Positions 52,397 through 61,706 of a stretch of 64,000 nt of DNA are shown here, piece by piece. Under the pieces are notes generated by a model. The model worked only from the letters and a program-made list of their open reading frames with translations, was not told the DNA's origin and did not search any database. The translations under genes were made by a program, and so were the position numbers. The stretch comes from Spirulina subsalsa PCC 9445 (GTDB lineage: Bacteria > Cyanobacteriota > Cyanobacteriia > Cyanobacteriales > Spirulinaceae). Position 1 is the stretch's first letter, and every line of letters begins with the position of its first letter. Where the stretch lies: the NCBI RefSeq assembly GCF_000314005.1, contig NZ_JH980292.1, forward strand, positions 922,530 to 986,529, read 5' to 3'.

Positions 52397-53869
52397 TTAA
52401 GGATTTTGAACAGGACAAGATTGAGCCACAACAATACAATTGCGGCCTAACTCCTTCGCCTGATACATCGCCTCATCTGCACTTTGAATCAACTGTTCAG
52501 GGATAGCATTACCACAAGGATATAAAGTGGCTACCCCTAAACTCATCGTGACCCAACGACTCACCGAAGACAACAAATGGGGAATTTCCAAATTGCGCAC
52601 CGCTTGCTGAATCCCATGTGCCACTCGTAAGGCTCCCTGTAAATTAGTATTCGGTAAAATAATCACAAATTCTTCCCCCCCATAGCGTGCAACTAAATCA
52701 CTAGGACGCTTGACCGCCCCTTCTAGAACTTTAGCCACACGACATAAACAATCATCCCCCTGTTGATGCCCATAACAATCATTGTAAAGCTTAAAATAAT
52801 CAACATCGCAGAGAATCAAAGACATCGCCGACTGTTCCCATCTACAACGCTTCCATTGTTGTTGTAAATAGTGATCAAATTGACGACGATTAGCAATTTG
52901 GGTTAAGCCATCAATAGCCACTAAACGCTGAAGTTGTTCATTAAACCGTTCCAGTTTTTGATAGAGTTGGGCTTGATGAATGGCAATGGCTAATTGAATT
53001 GTCACCTGCTTTAATAAATCAATCTCCCATTCTTGCCACTGACGCGCCCGAAAACATTGATGAATACAAAGTAAGCCCCATAACTCCTGTTCTAAGACAA
53101 TGGGAACTAGGACTATTGCCCGAATTTGATGCTTTTCAAAATCCTTCAGATCCTCTGGGGCTAATCCCACCTGTCTCACATCATGCAATGCTACTTTACT
53201 ATCGGCTTCAATGGGCAAAAACAAAAGTTCAAAAAAATAACGGTTGTTCAGGGATTGATTGAGTAAAGAAGGAGCTTTATTCACAACAGATTCAGCAATA
53301 AAATGAGACTGATCGGGAGCAGAGAATTTATAAACTGCGGCTTGATCTGCTCCTAAAAAATGGCGAATTTCTATCACTGTTGTTTCTAAGATAACCGACA
53401 GTTCTAAGGAAGCATGAATCCGTCTGGCAATTTCAACGAGCAGTTGTTCTCGTCGTCTCTGTTGGCGCACAGTCTCTAAAATTTGCGCTCGTTCAATAGC
53501 ATAACGAATTCCCCGCACTAAGCCTTCCCCCAAATATTCTCCCTTGACAAAATAATCCTGCGCGCCTTCCCGTAGAGCTTGTAAAGCTAACTGATCATCT
53601 TTAATCCCGGTTAAAACGACAACTGGAATATTTGGAAAAGTTTTTTGAATTTTTTTGAGGGCTTCTAGTTCTTGGTTTTGGGGTAAAAATAAATCAAGAA
53701 TAATGGCATCAAAATCATATTGTTGTAGGAGAAGAAAAGATGATTTTAGGCTAAAAACATGGTTGATCAAAAACTCATTAGGTGCTATTTTACTTAAAGA
53801 TTGCTTTAAGATAAGAGCATCAGTTCTACTATCTTCAATGAGTAAAATATTAAAAGCAGGAGAATTCAT
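52397..53869 (-). CDS. Response regulator with GAF and GGDEF domains (diguanylate cyclase)
   Basis: The 490-residue protein has a receiver (about 5-120; Asp in AIILDLFLPQN), a phytochrome-like GAF domain (about 140-300) and a GGDEF domain (about 320-485) with RYGGEEFVII, a complete active-site loop. It should make cyclic di-GMP on phosphorylation or GAF signalling. The GAF domain resembles bilin-binding ones ('ADQAAVYKF', 'IRAIVLVPIVLEQELWGLLCIHQC'), but at the usual Cys-His position it has PEDLKDFEKH, without cysteine. So a covalently bound chromophore is unlikely. In cyanobacteria c-di-GMP controls aggregation, motility and cell-wall export. No EAL domain is present. Confidence 0.9.
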   Translation of the reverse strand: MNSPAFNILLIEDSRTDALILKQSLSKIAPNEFLINHVFSLKSSFLLLQQYDFDAIILDLFLPQNQELEALKKIQKTFPNIPVVVLTGIKDDQLALQALREGAQDYFVKGEYLGEGLVRGIRYAIERAQILETVRQQRRREQLLVEIARRIHASLELSVILETTVIEIRHFLGADQAAVYKFSAPDQSHFIAESVVNKAPSLLNQSLNNRYFFELLFLPIEADSKVALHDVRQVGLAPEDLKDFEKHQIRAIVLVPIVLEQELWGLLCIHQCFRARQWQEWEIDLLKQVTIQLAIAIHQAQLYQKLERFNEQLQRLVAIDGLTQIANRRQFDHYLQQQWKRCRWEQSAMSLILCDVDYFKLYNDCYGHQQGDDCLCRVAKVLEGAVKRPSDLVARYGGEEFVIILPNTNLQGALRVAHGIQQAVRNLEIPHLLSSVSRWVTMSLGVATLYPCGNAIPEQLIQSADEAMYQAKELGRNCIVVAQSCPVQNP

Positions 53870-54137
53870 TCCCTAAGTCCGGTAGTTTCATCAGATCAAG
53901 AGAAGAGCAAGCTATAGCCATCAGATTTGAGTTGTAATATTTTGGGGACTTGAACCCAGATCCTAGGGAGAATTGATGAATTTCCCCTACCACAACCTAT
54001 TGAGGATTGCTATAGATTCTTAGCACTCTTGTTCCATTTTGACTGAAGTTTTAGACTTCTGCCATAATAGTCAGCAATTTGTTAAACAATGCAGCCATCG
54101 GGAGCAAGCAAGGTCAAATTTTGTGTCTTAAATCAAA

Positions 54138-54557
54138 ATGAAGCGAAGAATCAAGTTATTGTCGATTGGTTTAGACTTATTAAGTTTATTCGTGGTAGGA
54201 GAGGTCATACTAGGAACGAGACATTACGCCAACGCTCAAAGTTATCCCCCCTGTCGTCCTCCCCAGTCGGAAGCCTATATTATTTTGGCAAGGACTCCCT
54301 CTTGGAGTGAGCAGGATTTATTGCGTCGCAGTCTCCCCACAACTGAGAATTTAACGGTGTGTGTGCATCGAGGGGAGACTATGACTCGTCTGGGAGGATT
54401 TCAAAACCTAACCATCAGTCAACAGTGGGGGCGGTACTTGCAGGAAGTGGTGGGGGTGGAGGTGGTGATCGTCCGCTCCCAGCATTCGACCCCAGCCAGC
54501 CCAGCAAGCCCCTTTCCCCCGGCTTCAGGTGTTTTTGCGCCTCCACCCCCCCCTTAA
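54138..54557 (+). CDS. Secreted hypothetical protein
   Basis: The 139-residue product begins with a signal peptide (MKRRIKLLSIGLDLLSLFVVG..., cleavage probably after ANA at about 34). The mature part is small, with paired cysteines CRPP and TVCVHRG that could form a disulfide, and ends in a Pro-rich tail (FAPPPPP). The fold is not recognised. Overlapping frames at 54089-54310 and 54359-54613 are out of phase and spurious. The last bases run into a repeat-like region: GATATTCAGCAAACCCTG at 54596-54611 resembles the MITE right end. Confidence 0.55.
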   Translation: MKRRIKLLSIGLDLLSLFVVGEVILGTRHYANAQSYPPCRPPQSEAYIILARTPSWSEQDLLRRSLPTTENLTVCVHRGETMTRLGGFQNLTISQQWGRYLQEVVGVEVVIVRSQHSTPASPASPFPPASGVFAPPPPP

Positions 54558-54623
54558 CCGGGCTGGAGGGGATATATGGGGCTGGTGGATTAGGGATATT
54601 CAGCAAACCCTGATTAGAAAAAA

Positions 54624-55079
54624 CTAGAAGAAACTCTCTACCACCACAGCAATACAAATCCCTAACGTGAGTCCTGCCAAGACCTGAACCGGGGTGTGCC
54701 CTAACAGTTCTTTTAACCGTTCCTCGCTCACTTCCTGATCTTCTTGTAACATCTCGTCAATAATTTGATTGAGAATCCGCGCTTGTTTGCCCACGGCTTG
54801 GCGGACTCCGGCGGCATCATACATGACAATCACCGCAAATAGACAGGCAATGGCGAAGTCGGTACTTGCCCAGCCTTGGTTTTGCCCTACCCCTGTCGCC
54901 AAGGCCGCCACTAACGCTGAATGGGCGCTGGGCATTCCCCCGGTACTAAACAACGTCCGATAGTTGACGGTGCCATCCCGAATCAAGCCAATAATTGCCT
55001 TGAGGCACTGGGCGATTAAACAGGCTGCGATCGCCGCGATTAAAACATGATTTCCCAAAATTTCGCCAAAGTCCTGCAT
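54624..55079 (-). CDS. Divergent PAP2 / DUF212 family protein
   Basis: The 151-residue membrane protein has about four helices and the family signature 'LFSTGGMPSAHSALVAALATGVG' with the His of the phosphatase-like motif. 'CLFAVIVMYDAAGVRQAVGKQARILN' is also typical. Members are related to acid phosphatase/haloperoxidase PAP2 proteins, but their substrate is unknown. It may act in phospholipid or isoprenoid pyrophosphate turnover. It is 72 bases downstream of crtE on the same strand, and the pair is often adjacent in cyanobacteria. Confidence 0.9.
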   Translation of the reverse strand: MQDFGEILGNHVLIAAIAACLIAQCLKAIIGLIRDGTVNYRTLFSTGGMPSAHSALVAALATGVGQNQGWASTDFAIACLFAVIVMYDAAGVRQAVGKQARILNQIIDEMLQEDQEVSEERLKELLGHTPVQVLAGLTLGICIAVVVESFF

Positions 55080-55151
55080 GATTGGTTCTTTATCGTTCGT
55101 CGTTCGGGTTGAGAAACATGAGCCAAAACAACACCCGACACCCGGGCTCTG

Positions 55152-56078
55152 TTAGTTTTTGCGCTCCACAATGAACCGAGCTAAAGCCCGCAGTGGGTCA
55201 GCTTTGGTGTCATAATTCGCTAAAGCCGCGATCGCCTCATCAATTAACCGTTGTGCCTGTACCCGTGACTCCTCAATCCCCCACAAACTGGGATAAGTCA
55301 CTTTTTGAGCCGCCAAATCCTTTCCGGCCGTCTTGCCTAACTCCTCTTGGGTCGAGGTAATATCGAGAATATCATCTACAATCTGGAACGCTAACCCAAT
55401 ATTTTTCGCATAGCGGGAGAGGCGTTGTAAATCCTCCTCCCCGGCCCCCGCAATCAGCGCCCCACAGATCACACAGGCTTCCAGCAACGCCCCGGTTTTG
55501 TGAGTATGGATAAACGTCAAGGTATCCACCGTAATATCGGCCTTCCCTTCCGACTCCAAATCCACCACCTGACCGCCCACTAAGCCCCCAGCCCCAGCCG
55601 CATGGGCTAAATGCGCGATCGCCTTTAACACCCGTTCCGGCGGCACCCCTTCCGTTTGGCTAGCGATTAACTCAAAAGCATAGGCCAACAGGGCATCCCC
55701 CGCCAAAATCGCCATATCCTCCCCAAAAACCTTATGATTCGTCAGTTGTCCCCGGCGATAGTCGTCATTATCCATCGCGGGCAAGTCATCATGAATCAAA
55801 GACATGGTATGAATCACTTCCATAGCGCAGGCCGTTGGCATTGCCATCTCCGCCGTTCCCCCCAACAGGGTGCAAGTCGCCAAACACAGAGTCGGCCGTA
55901 GTCGTTTCCCCCCTGCTAACAGCGAGTAACGCATTGCCTTATAAATCGTAGGCGGTTCTGTAATGGGTAGCAACTGGTCCAATGCTTCTTCTACCCTGAC
56001 TTTCTGCTCTGCCAGATACCCTACTAAATCAAACGCGCTGTTTTCAGAAGTGGCGATTTTTCCGTCCGTCGTTACCAT
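55152..56078 (-). CDS. crtE: Geranylgeranyl diphosphate synthase
   Basis: The 308-residue prenyltransferase condenses isopentenyl diphosphate units to the C20 precursor of carotenoids, chlorophyll phytol and tocopherols. The first aspartate-rich motif is DDLPAMDND and the second DDILD in [10 protein letters not shown]; '[17 protein letters not shown]' and '[11 protein letters not shown]' are family blocks. Helix contacts permit chain length of C20 but the exact product cannot be read from the sequence. It is followed by the DUF212 gene. Start ATG 56078 leaves about 15 variable residues ahead of the first helix. Confidence 0.95.
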   Translation of the reverse strand: MVTTDGKIATSENSAFDLVGYLAEQKVRVEEALDQLLPITEPPTIYKAMRYSLLAGGKRLRPTLCLATCTLLGGTAEMAMPTACAMEVIHTMSLIHDDLPAMDNDDYRRGQLTNHKVFGEDMAILAGDALLAYAFELIASQTEGVPPERVLKAIAHLAHAAGAGGLVGGQVVDLESEGKADITVDTLTFIHTHKTGALLEACVICGALIAGAGEEDLQRLSRYAKNIGLAFQIVDDILDITSTQEELGKTAGKDLAAQKVTYPSLWGIEESRVQAQRLIDEAIAALANYDTKADPLRALARFIVERKN

Positions 56079-56214
56079 GCCCTACCCTTTTAAGCCAACA
56101 AATTGCTCTCCTTATTGTATCAGCAGGAGGGGACTTGGGCGGGAGATTGACGCTCCCCCCTCTTGCCTAGACCTGTGGGGAGGCCAGAAGCAATCCCACT
56201 CTACTTGTGGTTAA

Positions 56215-56574
56215 ATGTCGCAAGAGGACTCCCGTTACAGCGCAGCTTGGCGGCGAGAATGTCAAAACGGATACCTGATTATGCGGGCTACTTTTGAAGA
56301 TAATATTTTACTCCTCCAGGCAGAAGATGTCCCTAAGTATAAAAAAGGGGGATCTGTGGTGCGGAATAGTTACTTTTGGGCATTAAAATCTATCAGTTGT
56401 TACGCCCCAAGGGGAGGAAATTGGGAATTTGATCCCCCCGTTTGGGTCGCCTTAAATCGACTGTTATTATCTTTTGCTGAATCGGGCTATTTAGGCATCT
56501 CAGAAACAGTTTTAGAATTCCCCCCTGATGTGGTGATTCCCCCAGAATTAAGAGATGTGAGCAGTTGGCTTTAG
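56215..56574 (+). CDS. Conserved hypothetical protein
   Basis: The 119-residue product has no recognised family. It begins MSQEDSRYSAAWRRE and contains a central hydrophilic domain and an aromatic-rich stretch (SYFWALKSISCYAPRGGNWEFD). It has no signal peptide or transmembrane helix. It is divergent from crtE and convergent with the HpsJ-like gene, whose 3' end is six bases away. The codon pattern is regular and it is probably a real gene, but function is unknown. Confidence 0.55.
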   Translation: MSQEDSRYSAAWRRECQNGYLIMRATFEDNILLLQAEDVPKYKKGGSVVRNSYFWALKSISCYAPRGGNWEFDPPVWVALNRLLLSFAESGYLGISETVLEFPPDVVIPPELRDVSSWL

Positions 56575-56580
56575 GCTGAA

Positions 56581-57408
56581 TTAATACCGTTGACGCGCCC
56601 AATGAGTGCGAATCCAAACCAAAATTAACCACACTCCAGAGAGAATTGTTCCGATATTCAGTTTGACAGAGTTTTTGAGCAGGGTTAGTTTTTGCGTTTC
56701 CCACTGAATCCCTACTTGCCGCATAAATTCCTGTTCTGCTTCGTCAATTTTAACTCGGATTTGATTGCGATAGGTAGCGAGATTATTGGGAGATTCCACC
56801 GTGAAATTAACCACCTGCGCCACATCATTTAACTCGGAAATAGTGGTAGCAGATTGTAGACGATTGCGCAGTTGATTCACTTGGAAAATTTCGCGGGAAA
56901 TTTGGTCTTCTACTTGGATTTTATTGAATTGATGAATCCGCCAAGTATTGCCTAATCCCAAGGGGAGGAGGAAGAGGTAGGTTAATCCTAATAATAAAGC
57001 GAACCAAGAGAGCAACCGTAAGCGCCGCATTTGCCAGCGTGTGAGTTTTTCTTGACGGTTGTAGAAAATACAAACAAATCCTAATAAGGGCGCCCAAATT
57101 CGTTCGACTAATCCCCCCATTACTTCAAACTGCCAAATGGGGTCGGTTAAACGAGGAGGGACGACTAAATACACAAAATCAACGAGGGTAAAGAGGAGTA
57201 AGGCGTAACCAACAAGGGGCAGGAGGGAGAGGGAATGATAGAGAGCATTTTCAGACAAAACAATCCCCCGTCTTCTGCTTTTGTTGGGGGCTTTTGACCA
57301 CCCCTCAGCGGTGGGGGGTGGGGCAAGATTGGCAGATTTGGGGGAGGGGGGGTCTGAGGATGGGTCAGAGTTGGGGGGGGTGGATGGGGAAAGATCAGAT
57401 TGAGACAA
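56581..57408 (-). CDS. HpsJ-like membrane protein
   Basis: The 275-residue protein has a Pro/Ser-rich N-terminal tail, three clustered transmembrane helices (about 57-80, 96-115, 128-155), a coiled-coil-like region (about 165-240; RNRLQSATTISELNDVAQVV) and a last helix (about 247-268). This architecture and 'NALYHSLSLLPLVGYALLLFTLVDFV' resemble HpsJ, a protein of the hormogonium polysaccharide system needed for gliding of filamentous cyanobacteria. Other hps genes are not here. The start is TTG at 57408; there is no better ATG. Assignment is by family resemblance, with moderate confidence. Confidence 0.72.
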   Translation of the reverse strand: MSQSDLSPSTPPNSDPSSDPPSPKSANLAPPPTAEGWSKAPNKSRRRGIVLSENALYHSLSLLPLVGYALLLFTLVDFVYLVVPPRLTDPIWQFEVMGGLVERIWAPLLGFVCIFYNRQEKLTRWQMRRLRLLSWFALLLGLTYLFLLPLGLGNTWRIHQFNKIQVEDQISREIFQVNQLRNRLQSATTISELNDVAQVVNFTVESPNNLATYRNQIRVKIDEAEQEFMRQVGIQWETQKLTLLKNSVKLNIGTILSGVWLILVWIRTHWARQRY

Positions 57409-57447
57409 AATGCTAAAACCCTGTGTAGTCAGTCTTTACCTCCTCGA

Positions 57448-57963
57448 CTATACTCCATCAGAGGAGCTTGAGGAAAGGTTAGGAATAAGGGTAGTGGGGG
57501 CGGGATTTTCTGCGGTTTGGCGGCCTTTTTTCCGTCGAGATGCTACTGCCCAAACTCCAGCCCCGACCAGTAACGCGACGGTGGGGTTAAAATCCCAAGG
57601 AGCAGCGGCCGCACCTAACGGGGAAAAGGTAACAGGCCCGGAAATCCCCCCCAGACTCCCGTTTGTAGCGGAAAAGGTTAGGGTATTGCCGCCAAAAGTC
57701 CCGGTGAAGTTGGCGCTGGAGATATTCCCCCCAGAAATATTAAAGGTTCCACCTCCCCCATAGTTTCCGATGCTGCCACCAATGGGGGAATTTGTTACTG
57801 TGACTTGACTCGCACCACCGCCCCCCGGTGGAACTCCGGTAATTGTCCCACTCACACTTTGAAAGGAAAAGCTGAAATCTAGAGCAAGGGCGGGTAACGA
57901 CCAACTCAGAGAGCCTAGAGTTAGACCTAAAATGCTGAGAGATTTAATAAGTGAGGATGGCAT
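57448..57963 (-). CDS. Secreted Gly/Ser-rich protein with CTERM-type sorting signal, probable exosortase substrate
   Basis: From ATG 57963 the product of about 171 residues has a signal peptide (MPSSLIKSLSILGLTLGSLS..., cleavage near ALA), a Gly/Ser/Thr-rich beta-strand region, and a sorting-signal-like end: APWDFNPTVALLV-G-AGVWAVASRRKKGR. This resembles the P-F-E type CTERM signal with PWDF in place of the usual motif, a hydrophobic helix and a basic cluster. Unusually, 20 more residues (AENPAPTTLIPNLSSSSSDG) follow the basic cluster. The exosortase gene is adjacent and divergent, 171 bases away, so it is the likely processing enzyme. The protein should reach the outer surface. An alternative start is ATG 57981. 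Confidence 0.78.
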   Translation of the reverse strand: MPSSLIKSLSILGLTLGSLSWSLPALALDFSFSFQSVSGTITGVPPGGGGASQVTVTNSPIGGSIGNYGGGGTFNISGGNISSANFTGTFGGNTLTFSATNGSLGGISGPVTFSPLGAAAAPWDFNPTVALLVGAGVWAVASRRKKGRQTAENPAPTTLIPNLSSSSSDGV

Positions 57964-58134
57964 GGTAGACCCCAGAAACATAGCTAACTTGTAGTCTAAC
58001 TCAGGATTGAGGAATATTCTACAAAGAATTAATAACCCGCCCGAAGGGGAGAAAACCCTCTGATGGGGGATTTCCTGCGATACAATCCCCTTTAACGAAG
58101 GTCTGATGTTGGAAACTTAGACAACCCAAGAATT

Positions 58135-59025
58135 ATGATGGCTTTAACGTGGTTTCGCTCTCTGACTAGGATGAGTCAAGTCCTCTTAGGCATGGGTGGG
58201 GTGATTTTTGCGTTGACTCTTCATGTGCTGGGGGTGGCAGGACTCAGCAGTTTACAGGCGACAACGGTTTTATTTGCGATCGCCTTTATCCTACGCCTCC
58301 GCCCAAACCAAGTCACCCCCCACCCCCACCCCACCCCCCCTCATCTCTTCCTAGCGGGAGTTTGGATTCTCTTTTTAGTCCTCAATCAAGCCCCCCTCGC
58401 CGCTCAAAATTGGCTCATTTATTTCCTCCCCCTGACTACAGCCATCGGTCTAAGTCTGCTCCTCTTCGGCCGCGCTCAGTGGGGCAAATATTCCCAACAT
58501 TTAACCCTGTTTATTATTCTAACTTTACCCATTGAACGACTCATTCACCCCATTAATAACCTCCTGAAAGTTAGTCATTTTATGACACAATTATCTACCT
58601 TTTTGTTATGGTATGTGGGCTTTAATGTAGATTATCACGAGGACTTTATTGTATTTCCACAGCGCGCCATGTGGATTGATCCTCACTGTGCCGGAATTGC
58701 TACCATTCTCTGGATGTTACAGCTTGCCCTGCTCTTTTTAATCATGATTCCTACCTCTAAATTGTATAAAATTATTGTTCCTTTAGTTGCTATTTTAACA
58801 GTCTTATTTGTCAATGGAATCCGCCTAGGAATGCTTGCCTTTTTTGCCGCCCATTCCCCCGCCGCTTTTGACTTTTGGCACTCTGATAATAGTCAAATTT
58901 TCTCGACCTTACCGATTGTATTATTTGGTATATTTTGCTGGTTTACTGCCCAAAACAAGACCCATCAAACTAATCCACAAGAGCAATTTAGCTCTGAATC
59001 TACTCCCCTAATAAAAGAGCGCTAG
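58135..59025 (+). CDS. Cyanoexosortase (dedicated exosortase)
   Basis: The 296-residue membrane protein has about eight helices and the exosortase catalytic triad: Cys185 in IDPHCAGIATI, Arg230 in FVNGIRLGMLAFFAAH, and His249 in FWHSDNSQIFS. Exosortases cut CTERM-type signals during export and attach the protein to the envelope, probably with exopolysaccharide systems. The cyanobacterial variant fits the single-target type, and the divergent neighbour carries a matching signal. It is probably cyanoexosortase C, but the subtype is inferred. No associated glycosyltransferase or EpsI-like gene is adjacent. Start codons ATGATG at 58135/58138 both work. Confidence 0.88.
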   Translation: MMALTWFRSLTRMSQVLLGMGGVIFALTLHVLGVAGLSSLQATTVLFAIAFILRLRPNQVTPHPHPTPPHLFLAGVWILFLVLNQAPLAAQNWLIYFLPLTTAIGLSLLLFGRAQWGKYSQHLTLFIILTLPIERLIHPINNLLKVSHFMTQLSTFLLWYVGFNVDYHEDFIVFPQRAMWIDPHCAGIATILWMLQLALLFLIMIPTSKLYKIIVPLVAILTVLFVNGIRLGMLAFFAAHSPAAFDFWHSDNSQIFSTLPIVLFGIFCWFTAQNKTHQTNPQEQFSSESTPLIKER

Positions 59026-59192
59026 TTAACAATCCACGCTCTGGCTTAGACGGGGATTCTTGCTTTTTTAAAAATGCTAGCTGTGGAATTTACAATTGTG
59101 CAAATCAAGGTCTTTTGCTTGTCTCAAGAATTTATAGCTAGTCCTAATGAGATGCGAACTCTGGGCTATTGTCCTATCTGGATTGTAGGCGT

Positions 59193-59257
59193 TTGCTGCG
59201 CAACGCTGCGCGTTCGCGAAGCGTCACGAAGTGAACGCGGAGCGTCACGAAGTGAAC
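59193..59257. repeat. GCGTCACGAAGTGAAC tandem palindromic repeat
   Basis: GCGTCACGAAGTGAAC occurs at 59221-59236 and 59242-59257 with a 21-base period, preceded by the palindrome-rich TGCGCAACGCTGCGCGTTCGCGAA. It is the main feature in the 553-base gap 59026-59578; the rest shows AATCC...GGATTC terminator-like pieces after the exosortase gene (59030-59060) but no gene. Confidence 0.65.
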
Positions 59258-59578
59258 ATTTTTTGCACGACTCAAGTAGGTTGGCTATACATCTTAGCCC
59301 TTATATTGCCCAAAATAAAGAATGAGAGCAAATCAAGCCTTTTGTTAACAATATGGCAAAATTTTTGCCCTATTTTTGTCACAATTTACAGCTATTGTGA
59401 GAAACACAAAGCGATTCTCAAAAACGGGTAAAATGGTTCAATCTCCTCTGAATCATCTCAGAGCAGGGTTAAACGTGAGGGAATTTCACCCATTGACCTA
59501 GGATTGCTATAAGTAGATGTCTCCACACAAACTTAAGCAACAGTTGAGGCAAAACCCGAGAACTCGAAGACCTGACCT

Positions 59579-61681
59579 ATGAAACAATACCTTACCAACA
59601 ATTTCGTCGCCCTATTTATCCTAGGGGGACTGTTCCAAAATCATGGAGTACTAGCCCATGAAGTTCTGACGAGATCATCAGCAATTCACGCATCACCTGA
59701 TTTTCCCCTGACCGTGAATGCTCCAGCACAAGTATCTGTTTTGATTGACCACGATCATTTTTTTGGGGAACCCGAACTTTCTGATTTAACCTTATCGCCA
59801 GATGGTCAGTATTTAGCCTTTCGCAAACCTTGGCAGGGAGTCTCTAATCTTTGGGTGAAACCCCTTGATGCCGCGTTTACAGAGGCTTATCGCGTCACAG
59901 AAAGCGATCGCCCCATTGCCAGCTACTTTTGGAGCAAAGACGGACAAGCCATCCTCTACCTGCAAGATCAAGCAGGCAACGAAAACTATCAAATTTACGC
60001 CATTTCGCCCCATACCCTCACCCCTCCCCGCCAACTAACCCCCCCAACAGACGTTAGGGCGCTCATTTTAGCCGTCCCCAAAGCGACCCCCCAGCAGATT
60101 ATTATTGGCTTAAATCAGCGAGATTCTCGCTACCACGACGTTTATCAACTCAACATCACCACCGGAAAAAAAAACCGACTGCGTGAGAACGATCAAAGCA
60201 TCGTAGACTGGATTACAGACCTCGACGGAACCCTCCGTCTGGCCGTGCGACGCACCCCCGACGGCGGCAGCGAAATCCTCCGCGTCGATCCCCAGCAATT
60301 CACCCCCCTTTATCGTTGCAACTTCCAAGAAACCTGTTCCGTCCTTCGCTTCCACCCCAACGGAGAACAAGTCTATGTGATTAGTAATCGGGGAGAACCT
60401 TTCGATAAAACCCGTTTAATCCTCTTGGATCTCCGCACAAAATCCTACAAATTAGTACAAGCCGATCCTAAACAAGAAGTTGACTTTGGCTTTGCTCTCT
60501 TTGCTGCCCAAGATGAACGATTACTCGCCACCTATTATGAAGGCGATCGCTGGCGAGTTTATCCCCAAGATGACCAATTTGCTCAGGATCTCGCCCTCCT
60601 GCAAACCCTCCTCCCCCCCGGCGACATCTTTTTCCAATCCGCCACCAACGATGATCGCCTGCAAATCATCACCCTGCGCAGTGATATTAACCCCGGTTCC
60701 GTCTACCTCTTCAACCGCCAAACCCGCACGATCCAAAACCTCTACAACCTGCGCCCCCAACTTTCCCCCCAAAACCTCGCCCCCATGCAATCCTTCCGCT
60801 ACACAGCGCGAGACGGCCTCGAAATCCCCGCCTATCTGACTCTACCCCGCAACACCCCCCCCCAAAACCTCCCCCTCGTTGTCTTCCCTCACGGCGGCCC
60901 CTGGTCCCGAGATAGTTGGGGTTATAATCCCTATGTTCAATTCCTCGCTAATCGGGGTTACGCCGTCTTCCAGCCCAACTTTCGCGGCTCCACAGGCTAC
61001 GGCAAAGCCTTCCTCAACGCCGGGAATCAAGAATGGGGTACCGGAGCCATGCAGCACGACATCACCGATGGCGTAGAGTACCTGATTGAACAGGGAATTG
61101 CCGATCCAGAACGCATTGCCATCTTTGGTCTTTCCTACGGTGGATTCGCCGCCCTAGCAGGTTTAGCCTTCACTCCCAATCTATACCAGGCCGGAATTTC
61201 CTATGTTGGCATCTCCAACATCGTCACCTTTTTAGAAAATATCCCCCCTTACTGGAAACCCTTCCAGAAATTCCTCACCCTGCGCGTTGGAGATCCCAAT
61301 GATCCTCAAGACAGACAACGCCTACAGCAACAATCCCCCCTCTTCGCCGTTGAACAAATTCAATCCCCCCTCCTCGTCATTCAGGGGGCCAATGATCCCC
61401 GAGTCAGAGCCACCGAATCCCATCAAATTGTCGCGGCTTTACGGGATCTCGGGCGAGAAGTAGAGTATTTACTCGCCCCTGACGAAGGACATGGTTTCAC
61501 CCAGTCCATCAACCGTTTAGCCGTTGCCGTCGCTATGGAACGTTTTTTAGCCCATCATTTAGGGGGGCGTTATCAAGAAACACTTCCCCCAGCCTTACAA
61601 ACCCGCTTACAACAATTAACTATTGATATAGACCAGATCAGGACACCTACCGAGCCACAAGAATGGGGCTATAAACCGTAA
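59579..61681 (+). CDS. S9 family (prolyl oligopeptidase-like) peptidase, secreted
   Basis: The 700-residue protein starts with a signal peptide (about 1-27; LFILGGLFQNHGVLA). A seven-bladed beta-propeller occupies about 50-420 ('DLTLSPDGQYLAFRKPW', 'PIASYFWSKDGQAILYL') and an alpha/beta-hydrolase domain the remainder. The catalytic serine is in FGLSYGGFAAL (about 516), the aspartate in QGANDPRV (about 604) and the histidine in DEGHGF (about 637). It should hydrolyse short peptides, like acylaminoacyl or dipeptidyl peptidases, in the periplasm. 'GGPWSRDSWGYNPY' is the oxyanion region. The gene is alone, convergent with clpB. Confidence 0.93.
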   Translation: MKQYLTNNFVALFILGGLFQNHGVLAHEVLTRSSAIHASPDFPLTVNAPAQVSVLIDHDHFFGEPELSDLTLSPDGQYLAFRKPWQGVSNLWVKPLDAAFTEAYRVTESDRPIASYFWSKDGQAILYLQDQAGNENYQIYAISPHTLTPPRQLTPPTDVRALILAVPKATPQQIIIGLNQRDSRYHDVYQLNITTGKKNRLRENDQSIVDWITDLDGTLRLAVRRTPDGGSEILRVDPQQFTPLYRCNFQETCSVLRFHPNGEQVYVISNRGEPFDKTRLILLDLRTKSYKLVQADPKQEVDFGFALFAAQDERLLATYYEGDRWRVYPQDDQFAQDLALLQTLLPPGDIFFQSATNDDRLQIITLRSDINPGSVYLFNRQTRTIQNLYNLRPQLSPQNLAPMQSFRYTARDGLEIPAYLTLPRNTPPQNLPLVVFPHGGPWSRDSWGYNPYVQFLANRGYAVFQPNFRGSTGYGKAFLNAGNQEWGTGAMQHDITDGVEYLIEQGIADPERIAIFGLSYGGFAALAGLAFTPNLYQAGISYVGISNIVTFLENIPPYWKPFQKFLTLRVGDPNDPQDRQRLQQQSPLFAVEQIQSPLLVIQGANDPRVRATESHQIVAALRDLGREVEYLLAPDEGHGFTQSINRLAVAVAMERFLAHHLGGRYQETLPPALQTRLQQLTIDIDQIRTPTEPQEWGYKP

Positions 61682-61706
61682 TCTGCCCCTAGGAACCCAA
61701 TAGGGC

